DNA of 5,270 nucleotides. It comes from Opitutaceae bacterium (GTDB lineage: Bacteria; Verrucomicrobiota; Verrucomicrobiae; Opitutales; Opitutaceae). The DNA is taken from positions 1 through 5,270 of the forward strand of contig JAISAX010000736.1 of NCBI GenBank assembly GCA_031266495.1. The letters are read 5' to 3'. A program made the position numbers and the translations under genes. The notes under the pieces are model-generated. The model saw only the letters and a program-made list of their open reading frames with translations, had not been told where the DNA came from and searched no databases. Position 1 is the stretch's first letter; every line of letters starts with the position of its first letter. Shown piece by piece: positions 1-5,270 of the stretch.

Positions 1-2341
1 CGGCTTCGAGCGTGATGGGTTGTATCCACACGGGGGTGACGGTATCGGGCGCTCCGGCGTCACGGAGCGATATGTGTCCTGAAGCGGCGCGCGTTTGCGG
101 TTCACGGAAGGCGAGGGGAAGCGTGCCGCCGTTGTCTCCGTTGACGATGACGGAGGAGGGCACCGTAAGAAAAATATCGGCGGGCGGACTCGCGGCGAGT
201 TCACCGGCGGCGCCGGGCGCGCCGGTCGTGAGATAGACGGGAGCGGCGCCGAGCGCGACGATGGCGGTGCGGCCGAATTGCGGCGCGGGAGTGGAGCGGC
301 CAAACAGGTCGGTGACGGTGAGGGTCCGGCCTTCGGGAATGGTCAGCCAGAGTTGCTCGCCGGTGCTGCCGCCTTGCAGCCAGCAGACGTAGAGGAGGCT
401 GCCGTCGTCGCGGCGGAATTTGAGGGCGCGGACGTCGGGCGCGAACCGGGCTTCGCCGGCGGGGTCGGTGTTGGCGAGCTGGCGAATGAGTTCGTTGTAC
501 GCGACGAAGGAGGGTTTGGGGCGGTTGCCGGAGGTGACGAGGCCGAAGGAGTCGTCGGCTTCGGGGTCCATGTCCCAGTAATCCTGGAGCGTGAACCAGA
601 GGTACAGTTCGCTGGAGGGACGGGATTTGGCGTAGGCGATTTTCTGCACGAGGGTGATCGCCTGGCGGAAGCGGTCGGCGGGCGTGTAGCCGCCGCGTTC
701 GCCTGTCTCGGAATTGAGGATACGTTTTTCAATGCCGGCTTCGCGCAGCCAGCCTTCGATTTTTTGTTGTCTGCTTTCGTAGTTTTCGAGGGAGCCGTGG
801 GCATGGAAGGCGGCGATGTCGTAATCGCCGGCATGATCGATGATCGCGGCGCGGGAGGCGCCGGGAATTTCGTCGGCAAGGGTGAGGCCGCCGGTGGTGA
901 GGAGCGTGGTCCGGTTGGTGGAGCGGAAGCCGCGGCTGAAGGTGGAAAACATTTTCAGGTAGTCTTCGCGGGTGCCGTGAAAGAAGCCGTGACCGGCGCC
1001 GGGGCCTCCGGAATCGGGTTCGTTCCAGAACTGGACGTATTTGACCGCCGGATACTTTCCGATGAAGGCGCCGAACTCCGCGGCATGTTTTTCGAAACGG
1101 GCGTAGTCCCCGGGGGGAGTGCGGTTGTCCCGGGGATTGGTGGTCATCCAGGCGGGCAGTTCGAAGAAGGTGAAGAGCACGTCGATGCCGACGGCTTGCC
1201 AGGCGTCGAGGATGGGTTTCCAGCTTTCGAAGCTCCAGTGGCCGTCGCGGCCTTCGAGACGGGCGCCGCCACCGCCCACGCGATCGGCGTCGGAGCCGAG
1301 TTGCCTGGCCCATTCGAGATGGAGGGCGCGCTCGGCTTCGGTTTCCCAGATCGGCTGGTCCTGCACGCCGAGCCACATGGGGCGGGTGTTGAGGCGGCGG
1401 TTGTTGGGAATGAAAACGCCGAAGGGGTCGTCGCAGGTTGCCTTGAGCGGTGCGCCGGCGGCGAGGGCTTCGAGAGTGACGTCGGCCTGCCAGGCGCCGA
1501 CGGGGAGCATCCCGGGAGCGAGTGTGACATCGGTGTGGCCGCGCGCGGGCAGTTGGAGGTGAACGGATTTTTCGAGGTGGAACACGCCTTCGGCGGTGTG
1601 CAGGCGGATGGTGACGGTCGCGTCGAGCGGAGTGGGCAGGGCGTTGGATGCGCGCCAGGCGAGCGTCACGGGTTGGCCCGGATCGTGGGCGAGCGTGCGG
1701 CCGGCATCGGGCGTCACGGGCCGGATGGCGAGGTGGTCGGCGGGAGCAAATTGTCCGGTAAAGGCAAGGTCGTCGATGAAGACGCTGCCGTCGCCGGTGG
1801 CGTCGGTTTCGAGCGTCACGCGCTGGAGGTGGACGGGGAATTTTATCTGCGCCCAGTCCGGAACGGTCGCGGGGCCGAGATCGAGGCGATACGATTTCCA
1901 GGCGGAGCCGGAGAGCTGGACGGGGGCAGTGATGAAAGGCTTGCGGCGGGCGTCGCGGAGGGTGAAGCGGAGCGCGGCGTTGTGACCGGCGGGGTTGGCG
2001 TCGAATTCGATGCCGTCGGGAGTGACGGTGAGGAGGGTGGCCTTCACGCGTTCGAAACCGAAGCGCGCGGGCGGCATGGCATTCGGGTCGATGGCGAAAC
2101 GGAATTCGCCGACGTAGTCGCCGTGGCGTTTTTCTTTTCGCGAGCCGCCGAAAAACACGTCGGAGGCGAACCAGGCGCCGGGTCTTTGCCCGCGCGATTC
2201 GCGCTGACGCCATGTGCCGACGTCCTCGAAGTCGTCGATGATGCGGCGCTGGCTGCCGGACGGAGCGGCGGCGTGAACGGTGGCGGCGGCGAGCGCGGAG
2301 GCGAGAATGGCGAGGAGTCTGTGACGAAGGAGAAAAGGCAT
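1..2341 (-). CDS. Secreted glycoside hydrolase, clan GH-A TIM barrel (GH39/GH5-like), 3' end outside window
   Basis: The reading frame is open for 780 codons from ATG 2341 to the left edge, so the C-terminus is missing. Residues 1-24 form a Sec signal peptide (basic RHR, Leu/Ala core, VHA cleavage site). Residues about 34-197 resemble a carbohydrate-binding beta-sandwich, opening with IIDDFEDVGTW and closing with GDGSVFIDDLAFTG. Residues about 204-300 look like a second beta-sandwich. A TIM barrel covers about 318-625. It has FWNEPD with the probable acid/base Glu441, an FHAHG motif at 512-516, and ILNSETG with the probable nucleophile Glu545. It ends with a Trp-rich strand (LYLWFTLQDYWD) and FGLV...RPKPSFVAYNEL, typical of clan A retaining enzymes. 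Residues about 630-705 are a C-terminal beta domain (VTDLFG, APVYL), and more sequence follows. It probably cleaves a plant or microbial polysaccharide outside the cytoplasm; the substrate cannot be read. It starts 39 bp after the preceding gene and has no clear Shine-Dalgarno. GH39 versus another clan A family is uncertain; hydrolase identity is firm. Confidence 0.88.
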   Translation of the reverse strand, partial: MPFLLRHRLLAILASALAAATVHAAAPSGSQRRIIDDFEDVGTWRQRESRGQRPGAWFASDVFFGGSRKEKRHGDYVGEFRFAIDPNAMPPARFGFERVKATLLTVTPDGIEFDANPAGHNAALRFTLRDARRKPFITAPVQLSGSAWKSYRLDLGPATVPDWAQIKFPVHLQRVTLETDATGDGSVFIDDLAFTGQFAPADHLAIRPVTPDAGRTLAHDPGQPVTLAWRASNALPTPLDATVTIRLHTAEGVFHLEKSVHLQLPARGHTDVTLAPGMLPVGAWQADVTLEALAAGAPLKATCDDPFGVFIPNNRRLNTRPMWLGVQDQPIWETEAERALHLEWARQLGSDADRVGGGGARLEGRDGHWSFESWKPILDAWQAVGIDVLFTFFELPAWMTTNPRDNRTPPGDYARFEKHAAEFGAFIGKYPAVKYVQFWNEPDSGGPGAGHGFFHGTREDYLKMFSTFSRGFRSTNRTTLLTTGGLTLADEIPGASRAAIIDHAGDYDIAAFHAHGSLENYESRQQKIEGWLREAGIEKRILNSETGERGGYTPADRFRQAITLVQKIAYAKSRPSSELYLWFTLQDYWDMDPEADDSFGLVTSGNRPKPSFVAYNELIRQLANTDPAGEARFAPDVRALKFRRDDGSLLYVCWLQGGSTGEQLWLTIPEGRTLTVTDLFGRSTPAPQFGRTAIVALGAAPVYLTTGAPGAAGELAASPPADIFLTVPSSVIVNGDNGGTLPLAFREPQTRAASGHISLRDAGAPDTVTPVWIQPITLEA

Positions 2342-2380
2342 CAGGTGGATGGCGGCAGAAAAGACGCTGCGGGACGGAAA

Positions 2381-3109
2381 TTACCTTGCAGGCTCCACCT
2401 GAAACACGACCTGGAAGAAGCGGTCGGGCTGATCCGTGCGGGTGAAGTTCCAGAGCGGACCACCGCGGTCGGGGACGGCGTCTTTCTGGCCTTTTTTGAG
2501 ATAGCCGCCGGAAACGGGCCGGTCGGAGATGAAGACGACCTTGTAGTACACGACGGACGAGGCGCCGGCGTCCAGCTTCAGGGGATCGGTCAGATACTCC
2601 TTGTCGCCGCGGAAACCGACATCGGGCGCGGCGCCGTCGAGTTGTATCCATTCTCCGGATTCTCCGGCACGGTAGAAGGAGGTGAAGCCGGTGCGGGAAC
2701 GTTTCTGGTACGTGGCGCCGTCCTGCTCGATGCGCACGATTTCGCGCAGGCGCATGCCGACGGGACGGACTCCGGCAGGGGCGAAGTCGAATTTATAGAC
2801 GAACTCCGCGGCGGACGCACCCGGTTTCATGCCGATGAAGGCCCAGCTGCCGCCCTGCATCCGGAGATTGGAGAAGGAGTGGACGTCATCGAAGAACTTG
2901 TTGCCGACATCGACCCAGTCCCAGTCGGGGATCTTGCCCGAGGCCAGCGTGAGGGTCTGCATGTCCTCGCGGGTGAGCCGGTAGATGTAGCGTCCGTTCT
3001 TGATGTCGCCGGGCTTGATGGCGAGTTCGGCGCGGGCAAAGACGGCAAAAATGACGGCGCAGGAAATGGCAAGCGCGGAGAGTGGAAGGGGGAAGATGCG
3101 CGGAAGCAT
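2381..3109 (-). CDS. Secreted protein of unknown function, paralogue of the adjacent PEP-CTERM protein but without the sorting tail
   Basis: No known family was recognised. The 242-residue product starts with a signal peptide (MLPRIF, hydrophobic core, ARA cleavage site near residue 27) followed by a mature domain of mostly beta-like character. It aligns along its length with the next gene upstream. Shared blocks are EFVYKFDF (residues 102-109), EQDGATY (128-134), TGFTSFY (140-146), EWIQL (153-157), DVGF (163-166), SSVVYYKVV (184-192) and a late WN (220-221). Unlike that neighbour it ends at VEPAR with no PEP motif, transmembrane helix or Arg tail, so it should be released or periplasmic rather than sorted by exosortase. 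It also carries an insertion around residues 59-92 (KIPDWDWVDVG and after). The frame can be extended to GTG 3151, adding 14 residues, but ATG 3109 places the positive charge and hydrophobic core normally and was chosen. Neither start has a convincing ribosome binding site. The likely role is glycan- or surface-related, by context only. Confidence 0.8.
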   Translation of the reverse strand: MLPRIFPLPLSALAISCAVIFAVFARAELAIKPGDIKNGRYIYRLTREDMQTLTLASGKIPDWDWVDVGNKFFDDVHSFSNLRMQGGSWAFIGMKPGASAAEFVYKFDFAPAGVRPVGMRLREIVRIEQDGATYQKRSRTGFTSFYRAGESGEWIQLDGAAPDVGFRGDKEYLTDPLKLDAGASSVVYYKVVFISDRPVSGGYLKKGQKDAVPDRGGPLWNFTRTDQPDRFFQVVFQVEPAR

Positions 3110-3200
3110 GAGTGTCCGGAGAATGAAAGACAGGGAGCGGAAAAGGGACACGGAAGCCGGTTCCGCGTCACGGAAATACCAATACGCCTGGCCGGAAGGG

Positions 3201-3923
3201 TTACCTCCGCCGGTGGCGGAGGATGATGGCGGCGAGCAGGCCGGTCACGCCGAACAGCGCGGCCCAGGCGGAGGGTTCGGGGATGGAGGCAAGCTCGAAC
3301 GAGACGTTAAATGTTCCGACAGTGCTGTAGTTCCAGTTGATGCCGGTGTGTCCGTTGTTGTACTCGTCCGGGTAACTGCCGACCAGGGAGCCTGATGAAG
3401 TGATGACGGCTTTGTAGTAGATGACAGATGTCACAGCGCTCAGTTCGATTGTTTGGGCAGGGAGTGCGGCTACCGCGTAGCCGACGTTTTGGGAAACCTC
3501 ATTGAGCTGTATCCAGTTTTCACCATCCAGACTGTAATATGAGGTGAATCCTGTGGCGTTTCTGGCAGCATAGGATGCTCCATCCTGCTCACGACGATAA
3601 GCTTCATCGATGGTAAATTGGCTGATAGTGTAGTCGAGGTCCGTGAAATCGAATTTGTAAACGAACTCGCCGCCGGTTGCTCCCGTGTCGAGTGAGATGG
3701 CGGAGCGGGAATTGCTTGTCCAGAAGAGGCTTGTGTGGACGTTGCTGGAGGAAAGCACATCGCTGGTGAAGTCACCTGCGGCAACTTTCGCGTGCGTGAG
3801 TGAATAGGTGTACGTGTTGCCGGCAATGCTGCCGGCATCAATGACGAGGGCCGCGCTTGCGGGGACTGTCATGCAGAGTGCAAGGCAAAGCCCCGCACCG
3901 GTTTTTAGTGGTATTGTATTCAT
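3201..3923 (-). CDS. PEP-CTERM sorting domain-containing secreted protein of unknown function
   Basis: The product has 240 residues. A Sec signal peptide covers residues 1-24 (MNTIPLK, hydrophobic core, PASA cleavage site). The mature domain (25-212) is rich in Ser, Thr, Tyr and Asn and looks like a beta-sandwich. The C-terminus is a textbook PEP-CTERM signal: PEP at 215-217, a hydrophobic segment of about 18 residues (AALFGVTGLLAAIIL) and the basic end RHRRR. In bacteria with exosortase, this tail is recognised in the inner membrane and processed during export to the surface or extracellular matrix; no exosortase gene lies in this window. The mature domain is clearly paralogous to the downstream gene (EFVYKFDF, REQDGASY, TGFTSYY, WIQL, SVIYYK). 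ATG 3923 was chosen over ATG 3995 because the longer form puts 24 polar residues before the signal peptide and would nearly reach the preceding stop codon. No clear Shine-Dalgarno is seen. Base composition is less GC-rich than the hydrolase gene. Confidence 0.87.
   Translation of the reverse strand: MNTIPLKTGAGLCLALCMTVPASAALVIDAGSIAGNTYTYSLTHAKVAAGDFTSDVLSSSNVHTSLFWTSNSRSAISLDTGATGGEFVYKFDFTDLDYTISQFTIDEAYRREQDGASYAARNATGFTSYYSLDGENWIQLNEVSQNVGYAVAALPAQTIELSAVTSVIYYKAVITSSGSLVGSYPDEYNNGHTGINWNYSTVGTFNVSFELASIPEPSAWAALFGVTGLLAAIILRHRRR
3204..3222 (-). repeat. Stem-loop at the 3' end of the PEP-CTERM gene
   Basis: On the coding strand CCTCCGCC-ACC-GGCGGAGG is a perfect 8-bp GC-rich stem with a 3-base loop. 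It ends directly before the TAA stop and encodes the basic tail of the PEP-CTERM signal. No T-run follows, so it is not a standard terminator. It might slow the ribosome, protect the mRNA end or reduce read-through into the next gene, or simply reflect Arg/His codon choice. Confidence 0.5.
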
Positions 3924-3984
3924 GATGGCCAGATATGATGTATCGGATATTTGGTGACGCCGGTTGTTTTCCGGGTCGGGAAGC

Positions 3985-4719
3985 TTACCAGTCAAATCCT
4001 CTCAGGCCGGCGGGCTGGCCGGGGATGCCATAATTCTGGTATTCGTTGACGATGACGCTCGTGGTATCCGCCGGGGCGCCCGCCTTGACCATTTTCGCGC
4101 TGCCGTCCACAAAGGCCAGGGGGCTGTAACCGTCGTGGTAGCCGCCTCTCCGGCCGGAGCCAAGCCCGGCGAAAAGCATCGCTTCGGAGGGTCGCACCAC
4201 GGTGGAGATCTGGATACGCAGCCTTTTTGTTCCGCGTTCCTTGTAACCGGGGAATTCGCCGTCCTTGCGCAACAGCACCTGGTTGCAGCGGATGCGCCCG
4301 CGCCACAGGTAATCGGTGCTGTCATAGCCGTAATTGTCCCTGCCGAGCACCTTGGCGACCACGGGGTCATACCAGACTTCGCTCTTGAAGGGGAGGTATT
4401 GTTCGAGCGTGTCGCGGCGCACGATGTCGGCGCCAAGCGTGTCCTCGGTGTTGGGGAGGATGTCCTTGTTGTCGGACGCGTAAAGCAGGGCGGCTTGCGC
4501 GCAACTGCGGACGTTGGACATGCTTTGCGCCTTGAGCGCTGTTTTTCTGACCTTGCCAACCACCGGGATGATGATCGCCGCCAGGATGCCGATGATGGCG
4601 ATGACCGTGAGCAATTCGATCAGCGTGAAAGCCTGGATAGGCCGGCGGGAGGTCGAGGCGGGAAAGCCGGTATCCGTGGAAAGGAGAGGGCGCGGAAGGG
4701 AAGAAATCGGGTTGTTCAT
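3985..4719 (-). CDS. Prepilin-type N-terminal cleavage/methylation protein with H-X9-DG motif (pseudopilin-like)
   Basis: The product has 244 residues. After a long leader of 30 residues comes the type III signal FTLIELLTVIAIIGILAAII: prepilin peptidase should cut between Ala30 and Phe31 and methylate Phe31, and Glu35 is the conserved Glu5. The leader ends in Ala rather than the canonical Gly. The hydrophobic helix (about 31-53) is followed by a heptad-like basic/Ala stretch (GKVRKTALKAQSMSNVRSC) and a globular head. The motif YHDGYSPLAFVDGS (194-207) fits H-X9-DG exactly (His195, Asp205, Gly206), a signature of the large prepilin families of Verrucomicrobia, Planctomycetes and Lentisphaerae. 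The protein ends GLRGFDW. No assembly ATPase, platform protein or secretin is encoded nearby, so it must depend on a system elsewhere or act as a membrane-anchored surface protein. It is the first gene of the presumed operon and follows the gap that holds the palindrome and G-tract. Recognition is strong; its exact job is unknown. Confidence 0.9.
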   Translation of the reverse strand: MNNPISSLPRPLLSTDTGFPASTSRRPIQAFTLIELLTVIAIIGILAAIIIPVVGKVRKTALKAQSMSNVRSCAQAALLYASDNKDILPNTEDTLGADIVRRDTLEQYLPFKSEVWYDPVVAKVLGRDNYGYDSTDYLWRGRIRCNQVLLRKDGEFPGYKERGTKRLRIQISTVVRPSEAMLFAGLGSGRRGGYHDGYSPLAFVDGSAKMVKAGAPADTTSVIVNEYQNYGIPGQPAGLRGFDW

Positions 4720-4798
4720 GTGTTCGCAGGGATTTGGTATATTTCAAGTAGGCGGCTGCATGAGGCTCCATCCTGGCGGGCAATGCAATCCGGGTGTT

Positions 4799-4814
4799 TG
4801 CTTACACGTAAGCA
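4799..4814. promoter_or_regulatory. Palindrome, candidate repressor operator
   Basis: TGCTTACACGTAAGCA has perfect 7-bp arms (TGCTTAC / GTAAGCA) around a 2-bp centre. It lies about 80 bp upstream of the prepilin-type gene start, a plausible place for a dimeric regulator such as a LacI- or GntR-type repressor. The regulator family cannot be assigned from the site alone and no regulator gene is in the window. Confidence 0.45.
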
Positions 4815-4818
4815 TGGC

Positions 4819-4836
4819 TCCGGAAAAAACTCCGGA
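4819..4836. repeat. TCCGGA dyad with 6-nt A-rich loop
   Basis: Two TCCGGA hexamers are separated by AAAAAC. Because TCCGGA is itself palindromic, the pair is both a direct and an inverted repeat and can form a short hairpin. On the minus strand the T-run lies in the loop, not after the stem, so it does not fit an intrinsic terminator. It sits 4 bp from the 16-bp palindrome and could belong to the same control element. Confidence 0.3.
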
Positions 4837-4877
4837 CACCGGGCGCATCACTCCCGAAGGCAAAAATCGAAGACGGA

Positions 4878-4907
4878 GGGGGGGGAGGGGGGGGGGGGGA
4901 GGGGGGG
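4878..4907. repeat. G-tract (G8-A-G13-A-G7)
   Basis: On the plus strand there are three runs of G with lengths 8, 13 and 7, separated by single A bases, 30 bp in total. Such a tract can form a G-quadruplex on the plus strand and is prone to slipped-strand length change. It lies between the Fic remnant and the presumed operon, upstream of the palindrome relative to transcription. The exact run lengths may also be affected by sequencing error. Confidence 0.8.
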
Positions 4908-4931
4908 ACGCCGGTCGTATTTGACAAGATA

Positions 4932-5255
4932 TTACCACGGTGCGAGGGGAATCAACCTCGCCGGTTCCTCCAGAATATCGAGGATGGCTCGCGCGCAGAA
5001 TACGCGGTCACGTTTGCCGTCGCCGGTTTTTTGCAGCACTCCGGCATTCTCCAGAGCGACAATCGCCCGCATGATGATGGTGTAGGCCACTCCGAGTTGC
5101 CGCTCCGTTTGCCGGGGAGTCAGGAATGGATTCGTCCCGACAAGATCGATGACTGAAGTTACGCGGAACGACGTGGCACGGGCTTCCAGCCCGTGGACGG
5201 ATCGGCAGTAAAGCGCCGCCTCCCTGCTCACCTTCGTGTCATTCACTGTAAACAA
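4932..5255 (-). pseudogene. C-terminal winged-helix remnant of a Fic-family protein
   Basis: The frame gives up to 107 residues from TTG 5255 (GTG 5246 is another possible start); an in-frame TGA lies at 5259-5261. Residues about 34-100 match the C-terminal winged-helix domain of Fic-family proteins as I recall it: NPFLTPRQTERQLGVAYT, then MRAIVALENAGVLQKTG, then KRDRVFCARAILDILEEP. In full-length Fic proteins this domain follows a catalytic Fic core (HPFxxGNGR) that transfers AMP or another group to target proteins. No part of that core is seen here, so no enzymatic activity is expected. The first 30 residues do not resemble a Fic linker. They include HGLEARAT, which is the translation of a hairpin repeat at 5177-5195, so the fragment appears joined to or interrupted by a repeat. 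It could be expressed as a small DNA-binding protein, but a degenerate gene is more likely. The region right of the window was not seen and could hold the rest. Confidence 0.65.
5172..5200. repeat. REP-like hairpin repeat, probable dispersed element
   Basis: CACGGGCT-TCC-AGCCCGTG at 5177-5195 is a perfect 8-bp stem with a 3-base loop. From memory, sequences of the form GGCACGGGCTTCCAGCCCGTGG recur in many copies in Verrucomicrobia and related genomes and often appear inside predicted proteins as HGLEARAT or STGWKPVPR. Only one copy is visible here, so the repeat status rests on recollection. The element's full limits are unclear and may reach from about 5165 to 5258. Confidence 0.5.
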
Positions 5256-5270
5256 CTGTCATTCTCTCAA

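Larger units (their letters stand above)
4720..4931. promoter_or_regulatory. Intergenic control region upstream of the presumed operon
   Basis: This 212-bp gap separates the Fic remnant stop from the prepilin-type gene start. No convincing coding frame is present; a 65-codon frame on the minus strand is only a translation of the C-runs and has a Pro-rich artefactual product. The gap holds a 16-bp palindrome, a TCCGGA dyad and a G-tract, each listed separately. No confident -35/-10 pair was found; an AT-rich patch (TTGAAATATACC on the minus strand, around 4735-4746) is the only promoter-like composition. The regulatory role is inferred from position. Confidence 0.45.

Noticed and set aside
729..2651. 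Minus-strand open frame of 640 codons
   Set aside because: It is an out-of-frame reading of the hydrolase and the end of the preceding gene. The product is extremely Arg/Pro/His-rich with no recognisable domain.
3110..3200. Possible terminator between the two paralogous genes (CGGAA/TTCCG stem at 3151-3165)
   Set aside because: The stem is only 5 bp and no T-run follows in the direction of transcription.
95..3226. Plus-strand open frame of 1043 codons
   Set aside because: It runs antisense through the hydrolase and its upstream neighbour. The product is Gly/Glu/Ala/Val-rich with no domain, signal or motif, as expected from the complement of GC-rich codons, while the minus-strand frames give signal peptides and catalytic motifs.
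3924..3995. Upstream ATG at 3995 for the PEP-CTERM protein
   Set aside because: It would add 24 polar residues before a normal signal peptide and start within 10 bp of the prior stop codon; ATG 3923 gives a standard signal peptide.
4744..4938. Small minus-strand frame in the intergenic gap
   Set aside because: The Pro run is only a translation of the C-tract and there is no ribosome binding site or recognisable motif.
3964..5085. Plus-strand open frame of 373 codons
   Set aside because: It is antisense to the prepilin-type gene and the Fic remnant and crosses the G-tract, giving a Gly/Arg run; no coherent protein features.
1..5270. CRISPR array, tRNA, rRNA or complete insertion sequence
   Set aside because: No regularly spaced direct repeats, cloverleaf-like sequence, rRNA segments or transposase motifs were seen on either strand.

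Overview
The window looks like a high-GC chromosomal segment from a Verrucomicrobia member, most likely Opitutaceae. This is an inference from three traits that occur together there: a PEP-CTERM protein, a stand-alone pseudopilin-like protein with an H-X9-DG motif, and a large secreted glycoside hydrolase. No rRNA or other taxonomic marker is present. All supported genes lie on the minus strand, so transcription runs from right to left.

Layout from the right end: 4932-5255 is the C-terminal winged-helix part of a Fic-family protein. It lacks the Fic catalytic core, and its 5' side is made of what looks like an interspersed hairpin repeat. Then 4720-4931 is a non-coding gap of 212 bp with a G-tract (G8-A-G13-A-G7), a small dyad, and a near-perfect 16-bp palindrome that could be an operator. 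Four co-directional genes follow with short gaps of 61, 91 and 39 bp: a prepilin-type protein (3985-4719), a PEP-CTERM protein (3201-3923), a paralogue of that protein without the PEP-CTERM tail (2381-3109), and a secreted clan GH-A-type glycoside hydrolase (2341 running off the left edge). Spacing and orientation suggest one operon, possibly controlled from the 4720-4931 gap.

All four products appear to be exported: one by a type III (prepilin) signal and three by Sec signal peptides, one of these also carrying an exosortase sorting tail. The simplest reading is a polysaccharide-utilisation or surface-display operon. In it the hydrolase attacks a glycan, while the paralogous pair and the pseudopilin-like protein act at the cell envelope, perhaps as glycan-binding or attachment factors. 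Only the hydrolase has a function readable from its sequence; the roles of the others are inferred from context. The most interesting points are the tandem pair that differs in surface sorting, the long G-tract and palindrome upstream of the operon, and the Fic remnant joined to a repeat.
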